NCBI GenBank assembly: GCA_023376005.1
Contig: CM042157.1
Coordinates: 89,558,276 to 89,622,275, forward strand
Source of the DNA: Doryteuthis pealeii
Taxonomy: Eukaryota > Mollusca > Cephalopoda > Myopsida > Loliginidae
Reading direction: 5' to 3'
DNA length: 64,000 nucleotides
Shown here piece by piece: positions 10,655 through 21,814 of this stretch (its first letter is position 1; each line of letters begins with the position of its first letter). The notes beneath the pieces were generated by a model. That model saw only the letters and a program-made list of their open reading frames with translations. It was not told the origin of the DNA and made no database searches. The translations under genes were made by a program, and so were the position numbers.

Positions 10655-10708
10655 ATGTCCAGAAGAAGGTTGTTTTTTTTTTCAACCGAAATACTTAAGT
10701 ATTGACAT
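10655..10708 (+). ncRNA. Hammerhead-like motif (position 4 altered)
   Basis: Stem I is ATGTC (10655-10659) with GACAT (10704-10708). The core is CAGAAGA (10660-10666), where position 4 is A, then one unpaired A. Stem II is GGTTG with CAACC (10668-10672 and 10683-10687) around a T-rich loop. GAAA is at 10688-10691. Stem III is the palindrome TACTTAAGTA closed by A-T, and T10703 is at the cleavage position. Three helices form perfectly. One conserved core base is changed. Confidence 0.55.
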
Positions 10709-10759
10709 AAAGCGTTTCATCGTTCATGATCCTGTGTTTGTTTTTCTTAAAATATTCTC

Positions 10760-10828
10760 CATATATATTATATATATATATATATTATATAATATATATA
10801 TATGTTTTGTGTGTGTGTGTGTGTGTGT
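10760..10828. repeat. (TA)n followed by (GT)n
   Basis: Imperfect TA from about 10760, then TG from about 10807. Confidence 0.9.
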
Positions 10829-10869
10829 ACTTATGTATTTACGCAACGTGTAGGATGCGACACAAGATC

Positions 10870-11030
10870 AGATTTCAATAATGGTTGAACAAGTTTGAAT
10901 TCAGAGTTTTCGTTCTCTTAGATCGGTTGCAATACCAGAGTCAAAGAGCACAGTTTTCCCTACTATTTACCCATAGCTAGAGGGAGAATAGATGGATTCA
11001 TACATTTCCCAAAGTATTCGAACTATGTAA
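10870..11030 (-). mobile_element. tRNA-SINE body, truncated
   Basis: The minus strand shares the 3' part of the SINE at 57240-57462 (AATTCAGAGTTTT on plus; CTATTTACCCATAGCT on plus). The tRNA-like head is missing. Confidence 0.65.
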
Positions 11031-11113
11031 CGTAAGGGTAGCGAAGTCAACTGTACTTGGTAACTGACAGTTTCTCACCTATGCGATTTTCAATACTATT
11101 GTTCCATTAACGA

Positions 11114-11742
11114 TCATTTTATTATAATGGAGATTGTGCGTTTGTCTGTCTGTGACCGAAACTATATCACTACTCAAGTCACAATTCCCTTAGTTATTCA
11201 TGTCAAATTCTCCGTGATTTTATTTGAATTTAAACCTTAATTATTAATAACATTGTTTTACATTATTAATACTGTTGACGTTATCTGCATACTAAAAACA
11301 TGTAATTGTATTTATATATACAACAAAATAGCGATTTACAGTGTGAACAGGAAGGCTAATTTGCATATTGATATCAAAAATTTGATTTCAATAAATACGT
11401 GCTTAGTATATATTGATTTCTAATTATTTGGTTTTATCTTAATGAATATGAGCAAAAATCTCGGAGATAAATCTTTAAAGAAATCCATTAACAAGAAGAA
11501 ATAACTGCAATTTTATTCTTTACTTCCTAATTTAATAAAATAGTTAAATTAGGAAAATTTTGGCAATGAAAGACGGGAGTGATGGAAGAGGAAGTTTCAG
11601 TTGTTCTATTTCTCGATTATACCCCTGTTTCAAATCTTTTTTATCTTCATTCTTATTTAGTTTCATTAGCCTTTCTAATTTAATATATCTTATTACATTA
11701 AAAAGTAAATACTTGCATCCAGACGATGCATATATTTGCAAG
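11114..11742 (+). mobile_element. Non-autonomous Helitron-like element with decayed 3' end
   Basis: It starts TCATTTTATTATAATGG after an A and is 629 bp long, like the copy at 9844. The 3' hairpin has lost pairing and the terminal CTAG reads CAAG. The interior matches the family throughout. Confidence 0.8.
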
Positions 11743-11852
11743 TTAAAATAATGGATCCCTGATTGCTAGACAGCATAAAACAATAATAGTTTTATATTTA
11801 CCTTTTTTTTCAGTAAATTGATGGATATATTGATAGATATTAACATATCTAA

Positions 11853-11853
<1 letters not shown>

Positions 11854-11919
<66 letters not shown>

Positions 11920-11930
11920 GGGGGGGGAGG
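11854..11930. repeat. (GATA)n, (GA)n and poly-G run
   Basis: Compound simple repeat. Confidence 0.92.
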
Positions 11931-12040
11931 TTTGCTAGATATCTGGTTTGGTTTCTTTGTTTAATGGCTGATCACCATTCGCGGGTTATTTAATGCTACA
12001 GCCATCCTTCTTTTAGTGGTACTATTTACCATAGAGCATG

Positions 12041-12041
12041 G

Positions 12042-12104
<63 letters not shown>
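12041..12104. repeat. (TA)n microsatellite, interrupted by the hairpin insert
   Basis: A TA run that continues at 12377-12411 after the insert. Confidence 0.93.
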
Positions 12105-12107
<3 letters not shown>

Positions 12108-12242
12108 ATAAAAGGTGGCTTACCGGTAAAAATGGGCACGATCGTTGGAGGTGCAAAATTCAGGGGTTAAGTCAGTGATATAACAAATACAAAGTGCTCA
12201 ATACGAAGTAGAGCAAATTTATTAAAAAATGGATACAATAGA

Positions 12243-12279
12243 AACCTACTCGAGTTTCACCATAAGGATCTTCAGGGTT
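12243..12279 (-). ncRNA. Hammerhead ribozyme-like motif, left arm
   Basis: Exact reverse-complement copy of the motif at 12324-12360. See that entry for the structure. Confidence 0.65.
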
Positions 12280-12323
12280 AAATCCACTGAATTAATCGGT
12301 ACCTCGATTAATTCAGTGGATTT

Positions 12324-12360
12324 AACCCTGAAGATCCTTATGGTGAAACTCGAGTAGGTT
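12324..12360 (+). ncRNA. Hammerhead ribozyme-like motif, right arm
   Basis: Stem I is AACC (12324-12327) with GGTT (12357-12360). The core is CTGAAGA (12328-12334), matching the consensus CTGANGA. Stem II is a short CC-TTAT-GG with a T opposite T next to the core. GAAA is at 12345-12348. Stem III is the palindrome CTCGAG closed by A-T, and A12356 is an allowed cleavage nucleotide. The motif is only 37 nt long. With so short a stem III a dimeric form is likely, as reported for Penelope-associated hammerheads. Stem II is weak, so activity may be low. Confidence 0.68.
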
Positions 12361-12373
12361 TCTATTGTATCCA

Positions 12374-12416
<43 letters not shown>

Positions 12417-12432
12417 ATTGATAGATAGATTA

Positions 12433-12470
<38 letters not shown>

Positions 12471-12577
12471 TGCTTGATTTATTGAGAGAGAAAGAGAGAG
12501 AAAGGTAGGCAGACTACGAAGGACACATAGATAGATGTTAGCATTGAAAGATTGATATGAATAAACTTAGATGGATT

Positions 12578-12623
<46 letters not shown>

Positions 12624-12723
12624 GGATAGATAGATAGATAGATAGATAGATATGAGCATAGGTAGATATGAATGTTATAAGCCATCCTTCTTCTAGTGTA
12701 CGATTTACCATATAGCATGGATT

Positions 12724-12783
<60 letters not shown>

Positions 12784-12934
12784 ATAGATAGATTAATAGA
12801 TAGATAGATAGATAGATAGATAGATTGCTTGATTTATTGAGAGAGAGAGAGAGAGAGAGAGGTAGGCAGACTAAGAAGGACAAATAGACAGATGTTATCA
12901 TTGAAAGATTGATATGAATAAACTTAAATGGATT

Positions 12935-12978
<44 letters not shown>

Positions 12979-13055
12979 TGAGCATAGGTAGATATGAATG
13001 TTATAAAGCCATCCTTCTTCTAGTGGTAGATTTACCATATAGCATGGATTTATAT

Positions 13056-13128
<73 letters not shown>

Positions 13129-13162
13129 AGATAGATAGATAGATAGATAGATTGCTTGATTT

Positions 13163-13203
<41 letters not shown>

Positions 13204-13266
13204 TAGGCAGACTAAGAATGGCAAATAGATAGATGTTAGCATTGAAAGATTGATATGAATAAACTT

Positions 13267-13313
<47 letters not shown>

Positions 13314-13383
13314 TGAGCATAGGTAGATATGAATGTTATAAAGGCATCCTTCTTCTAGTGGTACGATTTACCATATAGCATGG

Positions 13384-13426
<43 letters not shown>

Positions 13427-13563
13427 ATATATATATATTGATGATAAGATTAATAGATAGATAGATTGCTTGATTTATTGAGAGAGAAAGGTAGGCAGAC
13501 TAAGAAGGACAAATAGATAGATGTTAGCATTGAAAGATTGATATGAATAAACTTAGATGGATT

Positions 13564-13611
<48 letters not shown>

Positions 13612-13640
13612 TGAGCATAGGTAGATATGAATGTTATAAC

Positions 13641-14384
13641 AAACAGATAAGCCCACTGGTAATGTTCTCAAAAAAACTACGAATAGACTGGGATATATAT
13701 GAAAAGAGTCAAAAAGAGTAAATCAAATTATCGACTAAAATCGATAAATTGATAGAAAGAATATATATACACACTATATATATATATATATAATATATAT
13801 ATATTATATATATATATATATGGGGGGTGAAAAGAACAAACGGTGATCCATTGCAAGAGAGGGGTGAATAATCTTCCATGCATATTTAGGAATAAAACCA
13901 AAATATATAATAACAAATCTCGCATTGATAATGACGCATATTTATTTAGAGATTTTTTTTTTAACTCGAATGGTGAAAGTCGTGACATATTCCATAAGTA
14001 ATCTGTCTAAAAAAAAAAAACACACCCCGATCTCTTTGTATGGGGTTTTCTATATATTCTTCGTTCTTTCTTCTTCTCTTTACTTATTGCAATAAATGAT
14101 TTTCTACGTTTATTAACGTAACGTCGACAAAACAGAAATCCTCCAAAGAAGATTGCGTTACGTACACATTCACACGAGAAGATTTCACGCATGCGCGTAT
14201 CGGCGAAAAATGTTTCAAAATAAATAAAAGTAATTTTCTTTTCACTCATCGATTTCTCTACACATTTATGAAATACATATTTTTTCGTGATTTTGATTCA
14301 TCAAAATTATTTTTACAGACCTTTACCCCAAAGTTTATTCACATCTAAAAACCTATCTATGATGATTGGTATTATTTCTTTGTG
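13641..14384. other. AT-rich DNA with short TA runs
   Basis: TA runs at about 13765-13820. No gene recognised. Confidence 0.4.
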
Positions 14385-14386
14385 AA

Positions 14387-14640
14387 GTAAAGTCGTCGGG
14401 GCGGTCTAATGTTGGTATCAGCCAATCAGCGAGGGAGTCTATCCCCTTTTCAATAGCGCTAGACCAAGGAGATTATTTTAGCGTCTGAGGTGGGGCGCCA
14501 CAGCTACCATCAGCTCCTTATTTTACCACACAGATCCCTGTGCTACTCATACACTGGGTTGGCGAGGGCCGGATCGAAGACGAAACCTTGGGATTCCTAG
14601 CCGAACGCTCTACCGACTGAGCTAAAATACAGCAAAAATC
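14387..14640 (-). mobile_element. tRNA-derived SINE (family S1)
   Basis: The minus strand begins with TTAGCTCAGTCGGTAGAGCG, a clear RNA polymerase III A box, followed about 30 nt later by a B-box-like GGTTTCGTCTTCGATCC. A body with GAGTAGCACAGGGATCTG and AGGAGCTGATGGTAG follows. The second copy at 19994 is collinear over the whole length. tRNA-headed SINEs are known to be abundant in squid and octopus. Confidence 0.88.
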
Positions 14641-14706
14641 ACGTTTCATTCACTTTTTTCCGAATTTTGGTTCAATTTTAATTCAGGGGGTTGAGGATTT
14701 TTTTAA

Positions 14707-15743
14707 AATCTCGTAATGTACCTAGTCTTTCTGTAGCGTCTTCGTAGCTTGTATAGCAATAGCTCTTAAGTAAACATATCCAATGTTTTAGTAATTAAAT
14801 TATCATACTGAGGTATATCCACAGGCCCTGCTGGAATTTTATTATTAGCATTTACGTGTAGAAAATTGTTGTCAGACTCTCCTTGCAAGTTGTGAAATAA
14901 ATTCATTCTTGATGCATAATACAATTTTTTTATCAACTCATGTTTTTCTATTCAACCCATAGATGGGACCCTAACAGGTACTACCACTCCGGGTCATTCC
15001 CCAAATCTCCAAAACTGGAACCACACCATCGGATAGTTTAACGTCATTCCCAGGACATGTAGACCCTCAACCACCGCCTTCTAGCATCCATATGATAAAA
15101 AGGGCAATAGAGTTGCCATAAGGGCAATAGGGTTGGGAAAATCATATAGGTGCTAGGGCTTGACATGACCAGCCGATTGATCGGAGGGCACCTCTCCGAG
15201 CATCCGTCTAGCCCAAGATAGGGCCAAAGTGGAGTATTGCAAGTCCTGAACTGCTCATCTACCTGGGTTCTATCCTTAAGTATCATGGGTAGCCATCTAC
15301 GGCCAACAGGTGGCCCCATTGGGGGAATCTTACCCCTCTGCAGAGGTGCAGTCGGTGCATTCTAACGCCCCAGTTAGTTGGATTGTAAGGCATGTCAAAC
15401 ATGTTGTTATATATGAATGTGTCATTAAGGTTTGGGCTTTTTAAAAAGACTCTGTATGTGTATATAAAGAAAAGGACAGATATTTAATAGTTTATTGCCC
15501 CAAAATCTTAAAATTCACATCTGATATACATATACCTGTGTACACCCGTGACTGTATACATCTTAATCTCGTAATGTACTTACTCTTTCTGTAGCTTCTT
15601 CGTAGCTTTATAGCAATAGCTCTTAAGTAAACATATCAAATGTAGTAATAATTAAATTATCATACTGAGGTATATCCACAGGCCCTGTTGGTATTTTATT
15701 ATTAGCATTTACGTGTAGAACATTGTTGTCAGACTCTCCTTGC
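14707..15743. repeat. 180 bp direct repeat bracketing a family A copy
   Basis: 14707-14886 and 15565-15743 match closely (for example CAATAGCTCTTAAGTAAACA, TATATCCACAGGCCC and ATTTACGTGTAGAA). The A copy at 14889-15372 starts just after the first one. Shorter relatives of this sequence lie at 21008-21080 (plus) and 32525-32592 (minus), so it is itself a dispersed repeat. Confidence 0.82.
14889..15372 (+). mobile_element. Family A copy, 5'-truncated with internal deletion
   Basis: It starts within the conserved GAAATAAATTCATTCTT segment, lacks about 50 bp after CTCCGGGTC, and ends with GTGCATTCTAACGCCCC. The minus-strand 91-codon frame remains open (15044-15319). Confidence 0.85.
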
Positions 15744-16149
15744 TCTGCGTATGGATTCTAGTAGCTCTTCTACTCCTTCTGGGCTGTCTATCTTCTTAAG
15801 ATGCAGGGCTGGTTGAGACGTCATGTGCTGTTTGTTTGTTCTTAGTTAACAACCCAAAACATTTATTTGTTGAATTCACGTGTATTTTATTCATCTCTTG
15901 TATCAAAATCACCCAACCATGCTGTGAGTATCTAGCCAACCATTATTGCGTCTTTTTTCAACGACTAGCTAGAGACTAGTTGTAACTAGACTATCTCTCC
16001 CACGCTTGTCTGGTAAAATAGGAAGAGAGGTCACAAAAGTGTTAATGGTTGTCCATCAAAATCTCTTTAACTGTCATTTTGAATTTAAATAAATTCTCTA
16101 CACTAACCGTGCATAATTAACAAGGTACCCATCAATTATGCAACATTTG

Positions 16150-16720
16150 TACGTTAGTTGGATTTTACGGCATGTCAACCCTTGTTGGGTTATTTTTTGC
16201 CGAAGCCGTTTTGTTTTCTTCATTCTTGATGGGTACTCAATATTTTGGATTTTACGGCATGTCAATCCTTGTTGGGTTATTTTATGCCGAAGACGTTTTG
16301 TTTTATTCATTCTTGATGGGTACTCAATATTTTTGGATTTTACGGCATGTCAACCCTTGTTGGGTTATTTTTTGCCGAAGACGTTTTGTTTTATTCATTC
16401 TTGATGGGTACTCAATATTTTTGGATTTTACGGCATGTCAACCCTTGTTGGGTTATTTTTTTCCGAAAACGTTTTGTTTTATTCATTCTTGATGGGTACT
16501 CAATATTTTAAAACTAAATTTTTCAAAATGATTTTTAGTCACATTTTTAAACTAACTTTTCCTTATATTCAACCCTTTGATGGGATCCTAACAGGTACTA
16601 CCACTCTGGGTCAGAATGCACCCGTGAATAATGGTAATAAAGGTCTACTCCACACTCCCTAGAGCTCCAAAACTAGAATTTCACCATGAAATGAAGTTTA
16701 ATGTCACACCCAGTACACAG
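16150..16720 (+). mobile_element. Family A subfamily with four tandem 87-88 bp head units
   Basis: The unit starting TTGGATTTTACGGCATGTCA begins at 16158, 16245, 16333 and 16421 with almost no divergence, and the body with CCCTTTGATGGGATCC follows from 16570. Only one head unit is present in other copies, so this is a tandem expansion of the 5' end. Confidence 0.87.
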
Positions 16721-16779
16721 AATTATCTATGAATTTACTATTATCTATATTATTTTTATTATTTGCACGTTTTTTTTTA

Positions 16780-17040
16780 ATACCTGTTGTAAGTCATGAT
16801 ATTCCGAGTGCCTCAACTATGATTGGTATCACCGTCATGTTCCATAATTTCTTCACCTCTTTAGCAAATTATCGTTACTTGTCGAGTTTATCATTTTCTT
16901 TTATTTACACTCAGTGATTTGATAGAACAGTAAAATCTAATCGTTGACAAATTATTTTGTTCTTCTTGATTAAAACTGGGTTCGCTCTCATCATTTGGGG
17001 TGATCCGTTTCTATTTGAAAATTCCAGATAAACTTATCGT
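16780..17040 (-). mobile_element. LINE fragment with remnant of the restriction-enzyme-like endonuclease region
   Basis: With frame changes the minus strand reads WDF-like, INPVLI, LDFTVLS, then EVKKLWNMTVIPIIVEALG, which aligns with the better copy at 44670-45131. Several stops and shifts make it a relic. Confidence 0.65.
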
Positions 17041-17042
17041 TT

Positions 17043-17137
17043 TTCTCTGAATGTTTGAGATGAGGATTGAAGATTAGTATTATCTGCGTTATTCGGACTA
17101 TTGTCCCCATCTTCATTGTTATTTGTACAACGTTTCA
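17043..17137 (-). repeat. Family P fragment
   Basis: The minus strand has GAAACGTTGTACAAATAAC and the family's downstream text up to CAAACATTCAGAG. The hammerhead core upstream of GAAA is lost. Text belonging to the 5' side of the family (CCCGAAGAAGGCCGG) appears separately at 17360-17460. Confidence 0.7.
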
Positions 17138-17152
17138 CACTCAATTGTACAA

Positions 17153-17345
17153 TTGGACACATGGCTTAGTGGATAAGGTAGTTAGGTTAAGACAGTTCTA
17201 AGTGACAGTTATTTCTGGAACCCGAGTTCAATCCTGAGTGAAGGCAGTTAGAAAAATAATTAATTAACACAACTCCTACCCCAGCTATGGTTAGCGGAAT
17301 GAGAACAGGATACCCCCGTGGACTAAATAAAGGGTTAGGTTCAAA
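17153..17345 (+). mobile_element. tRNA-derived SINE, second type
   Basis: An A-box-like TGGCTTAGTGGATAAGG and a B-box-like GAGTTCAATCCTGAG lie about 50 nt apart. The body is AT-rich. No second full copy is in the window, so the call rests on the two promoter boxes. Confidence 0.55.
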
Positions 17346-17622
17346 GTTCCGTGATGGCTCCCGAATACGACAAGAAAGTTCCCGAGTTCGAAAAGAAGGT
17401 TCCCGAGTCCGAGAAGGTTCCCGAGTCCGACAAGAAATACCCGAAGAAGGCCGGGGGCATTTTTAAATATAGGGTGTTGCAAGATGATAACTGTCGTAGA
17501 ATTACGGAACACAAGTATTATGTTTGCGTTTCATCTTGGACGATTTGGATGGCCCCATTTTTTAACCAGAGGGTGTTGCAAGATTAAAACAGTTGCACTA
17601 TTAAGGAACACGATTATTAATA

Positions 17623-18253
17623 TCTTATTATAATGGAGATTGTGTGTTTTTCTGTCTGTAACCGAAACTATATTACTATTCAAGTAACAATTCCCTTAGT
17701 TATTTACGTCACATTTTACAGGATTTTATTTTTATTTAAACTTCAATTATTAATAAAATTGTTTTACATTATTAATACTGTTGGTAATATCTACATGCTA
17801 ATAACATACAATTGTATTTATATATACAACAAAATAGTAGTTTACAGTGTGAATGTGAAGGCTAATTTGCATATTGATATTAAAAATCTGATTTTAATAA
17901 ATAGGTGCTTAGTATTACTGATTTCTAATTGTTTGGTTTTATCTTAATGAATATTATCTAAAATCTCAGGGATAAATCTTAAAAGAAATCCATTAACAAG
18001 AAAAAATAACTATAATTTTATTCTTTACTTCCTATTTTAACTAAATAGTTAAATTAGGAAAATTTAGCAATGAAAGACGGGAGTGAGGGAAGAGTAAGTT
18101 TCAGTTGTTCTATTTTTATTATTATACCCTCCTCTGTTTCAAATATTTTTATCTGCTTTCTTATTTAGTTTCATTAGCATTTCTAATTAGATACAATATT
18201 TTATTACATTAAAACTTAAATACTTGCACCTGGAGGGTGCATATATTTGCTAG
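17623..18253 (+). mobile_element. Non-autonomous Helitron-like element, complete
   Basis: Starts TCTTATTATAATGGAGATTG after A, ends TTTGCTAG before T, and carries the hairpin GCACCT-GGA-GGGTGC (18226-18240). Length is 631 bp. It inserted next to the end of a family Q fragment (17460-17622). Confidence 0.87.
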
Positions 18254-19825
18254 TATAGATAAGATGAATTTACATGCAATAAAGTAACGATGCGTCGAAT
18301 TTACTGGAGATAAATTTAGCGTACGATGAATTTATTGCGATGAATTTCCCTTCGACTATCGATTGATGTTATCGAATTGCAATAATAACGGACATTTTTG
18401 AGAGTTTTTGTGTCCATTGAGTAAAAAGATGATTTCATAGGACGTCAATTAGATGAGTTGTTAAATCAACTGGGAATTGATTGTGCAACGCCACAGCTGT
18501 TAAACCACAGAGCCTATCTTTTCTAATACATTAACAAAGTCAGTTTAAAAGCGATAAATTCACACATCTGATTTGGGATTTATGTCCTAATATCTAACGC
18601 TCTTTGTGTCATGCTAGACTAAGTAGGATGTACATTTCTATATGACCTGTTAATTGTATAAATATGAACAAAATAACAATTATTAAACCGCATTTGATGG
18701 GCTGTTATTATAGATGAAGGGTTTACCGTGAATGTAGTACGGAGTCAACCAGAATGATCAATATGACTTTATATTTGTCTTTATTTTTGTAATAGCTTAA
18801 AAGCCGTCCTATCGGGTGGCTATTAAGCTCGTTATTCTCCAATTTATTTCCAAATTATAAAAATTGTTATCATATTTTTTAAAATCGTCATCAAAAATCC
18901 CATAAAAACCGCTTAAATAAATTGCAGTAATTAAAAGCTGGAAATCCAGAATTTTAGGATTGCGGGTCCGGATTAGGCTTGGGATTTTTTTATTTCTTCG
19001 CGGAGTCGGTCTGATCCCGAAATGGTATGATATTTTGGGTTACGGCCTCTAAAAGTAATGGTGAAAAATGTGAGATATTGACGCAGGCATTTATTATTAT
19101 TATTGTCAATCGTTAGAAATAAGAAGAAATAAGAAATTTATTTATCAATAGTAGGTACAAGTTATAAAGAATAAGTAAAAGAAAAACTTTATTTTTGTTA
19201 AACTACTATTGAAGGGAGGCCATGCCTAATAGCGTGAAATTAAGCCCATGGACATGACCACCCTTGGACGCTCACGGAAACGATACAAGACACACCAGAC
19301 AACACAAACATATAGATATATATCATGAGACAAATTAGCCGTGTGAGAATCTAATTGCAAGTCTGTTGTTTATAAGAGGCAATAAAATGCTTTTTTTTTT
19401 AGAATCATAAACTTTTGGATAAAGGAAACTACTATTAAAAGGTTTGCTAATAGATAAGCATTTATCTATTAAAACACTATGTCATCACTGATTTTATAAG
19501 TGTTGCTTTTTATATTTATTGATAAGAGTATTTACGGGGATTCGTTGGAGCCCTTATTCTCCGTAGTTGGCTATTTCGGACGAAAGAAAGAAACAAATAC
19601 AATATAAAATGCAGACACTTGTATTATCAAAAGGTACAGAAATGTAAATTTTAATGGTATTTGCTACAGACTTATCTGTGAGGTTAAATACTGTTTGTTG
19701 GAGAAGTGGTGATAACAGGGGTATTCTGGTCGCTGGTTGGAATGTAGATAAGACGCTTCGTCAGGTCGTTTCTCGTTCTTCAGCCTTTTGTTAGTATGCT
19801 ATTGTATCAGCCTTAGAACGTTTGC

Positions 19826-19826
<1 letters not shown>
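18254..19826. other. Apparently unique AT-rich DNA
   Basis: I see no repeat shared with the window, no long frame and no RNA gene in these 1.6 kb. Confidence 0.45.
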
Positions 19827-19858
<32 letters not shown>

Positions 19859-19860
19859 GA
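19827..19860. repeat. (AGT)n microsatellite
   Basis: About ten AGT units, then a GA-rich patch. Confidence 0.92.
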
Positions 19861-19993
19861 TAGGGAGAGAGAGAAAGAAGAAAACAATTAAAGAGAGGGA
19901 GTTACTCAGGTGTGAGAGGGCGCAGGCGCATTAGAGTGACACGTCATATTGCGGAAATCGGGCGACCCTCAACTGTTTGTTTTTTCTCTAAAG

Positions 19994-20248
19994 GAGCCGA
20001 GTTAGCTCAGTCGGTAGAGCGTTCGGCTAGAAACCACAAGGTTCCTAGTTCGATACCGGTCCACGCCAACTCAGCGTTATGAGTAGCACAGGGATCTGTG
20101 CGGTAAAGTAAGGAGCTGATGGTAGGTTTGGCGCTCCACCTCAGATGCTAAAACAATCTTCTTGGTCTAGCGCTATTGAAAAGGGGATAGACCCCCTCGC
20201 TGACTGGCTGATACCGACTTTAGGCCGCCCCGTCGACTTTACATTAAG
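19994..20248 (+). mobile_element. tRNA-derived SINE (family S1)
   Basis: A box TTAGCTCAGTCGGTAGAGCG and B box AGTTCGATACC in tRNA spacing. It is collinear with the copy at 14387-14640 including the tail GGGATAGACCCCCTCGCTGA. The head still resembles a tRNA with a disrupted anticodon arm, so it is not a working tRNA gene. Confidence 0.9.
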
Positions 20249-20261
20249 CGTTATGAATTGA

Positions 20262-20560
20262 TTATCTGTATATTAATACTCGTGTTCCTTAATTGGACGT
20301 TACGTTATCATCTTGCAATCGTACAAGATGAAATACAAAAATTAAAATCCTGATTATCTGGTGTTGTTTATCCACCTAATTTTTATTTCTTATGAGTGTC
20401 GTCACCTCAGGTAAATAATGGACTATTTTGTTTTTATTAGCAACAAAGAAAGAGAATAAAAAGAACAGGCTACACAGTAAAAATAGAAAAAGGTAGACAG
20501 TAGGGGAAAGATAGAGAGGGGGGAAGAGCGTGTGGAACCGATAACGCTAATCTGCTTAAA
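20262..20560 (+). repeat. Dispersed family Q, copy 1
   Basis: Contains TATTAATACTCGTGTTCCTTA, GTTATCATCTTGCA, GAGTGTCGTCACCTCAG and GATAACGCTAATCTG, all in the same order as 24045-24365 (plus) and 24530-24838 (minus). Confidence 0.75.
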
Positions 20561-21384
20561 TCGAATATAATGAAAAGAAGAAAAGAAGAAAAGAAAGAAA
20601 AAAGGAGTGAGAACGAGTTAAATCAAAATTATTTTATATTATTATTTATATTTTTAAGGCAATTACAATGCGTATAAAATAAAATATTGTCCAATGTCTA
20701 ATCAATTTCGAAGTATCTTCACCTTTAGAGACTGTTTTTTGAAATGGACGCGGTCTTGTGTGTTTCTTGTTTTGGACGTTATAAACACGCGTCACGTGGG
20801 TTGTTAGAACGCCACGCGGAAGAGACGTGATTTCTGTTGTTTTCATTCTTTTTTTTTTTAATTTTTATGCGTGTATTTATGGAATGTGTATGTTAATTAA
20901 TTATATATTCAGTGTTTAATTCTAACCTACTGTTTATGCAAGGGTGTAACTAAGCTATTAATAAACTTTCTTTGAGATTATTTTAATTTTTACATATTTA
21001 AGTACCTAGCAATAGCTCTTAAGTAAAAATATCAAAGTAGGTAATAATTAAATTAGCATAATGTGTAGTATATCCCTAGGTGTTGCTAGTCGTGATCAAT
21101 GCATCTCAGAGAAGTTTTCCGCAATGTTCATTTATTACTTCCTGCTTCAACTTTCGTGACATGTCATGTCATCTACAAAACATTTTGTGATTATGGCGAG
21201 GACGGAAAATCTCAGTATAAATAAGTCTAGGAAGTATCAAAGTTATAAAACAAAAAGAAATAAAATATTTGCTTATTCCAAAAAATTATCTACGATTTGT
21301 TTTTTGCTTTTTCTCACGAGTAAAACTTTTCTCTTGATTGATTCCAAGATTTTCTTTCTTTACGTTTTGTTTGATTTTGAGTTT
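20561..21384. other. AT-rich flank of the polypurine tract
   Basis: No gene recognised. A fragment of the repeat also seen at 14750 lies at 21008-21080. Confidence 0.4.
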
Positions 21385-21779
21385 TAAGAAGAAAGAAAGA
21401 AGTAAGAAAGGAAGTAAATGAGAAAGAAAAGAAGAAGAAAAAGAAACAAAAAAAGAAAGAAGAAAATTGGACGAGAAAGAAAGAACATTTTTTTAAAATA
21501 ATAGTAAAATAAGAGAGCATTGAAAGAAAAAAGAAAGAGAGAGAGAACGAAAGCACAGTAAACAAAGAAAAAAGAATAAATTTGGACTAGAAAAAAAGTA
21601 AAAGAAAAAGAAAACGAAGAAATAAAATAAAAGAAATAATTGTCAAACAAAAGGAGAAAATTGAACAAAAAGAAAGAAAGAAAAAAAAAAGAAAAAGAAA
21701 ATAGAAAGAAAAGAATAAAATTCAACGAGAATGAAAGAAAAAAGTTTTTAAAAAATAGTAAAAAAAAAGAACATTGTAC

Positions 21780-21814
<35 letters not shown>

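Larger units (their letters stand above)
12226..12377. repeat. Perfect ~73 bp inverted repeat carrying two hammerhead motifs
   Basis: Arms 12226-12298 and 12305-12377 are reverse complements without a mismatch, separated by only 6 nt. Each arm holds one complete hammerhead-like unit, one per strand. Perfect identity suggests recent formation or ongoing correction between the arms. Confidence 0.92.
12000..13640. repeat. Higher-order satellite: repeated ~330 bp units containing TA, GATA and GA arrays
   Basis: The phrase CATCCTTCTT(C/T)TAGTG followed by ATTTACCAT, AGCATGGATTTATA and a TA run appears at about 12001, 12681, 13008 and 13346, with spacing of about 327 and 338 bp for the last two steps. 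Between them each unit has TTGCTTGATTTATTGAG, a GA run, AGGTAGGCAGACTA, GATATGAATAAACTTA, a long GATA run and GATATGAATGTTATA. The first step is about 340 bp longer because the unit contains the inverted repeat at 12226-12377. Single-copy text is as conserved as the microsatellites, so whole units duplicated in tandem. Confidence 0.85.

Noticed and set aside
12000..13640. CRISPR-like array
   Set aside because: Units are long and contain microsatellites, and the unique text is not spacer-like. The organism is an animal.
19994..20066. Functional tRNA gene
   Set aside because: A and B boxes are good, but the cloverleaf is disrupted and a SINE body follows; the second copy has the same body.
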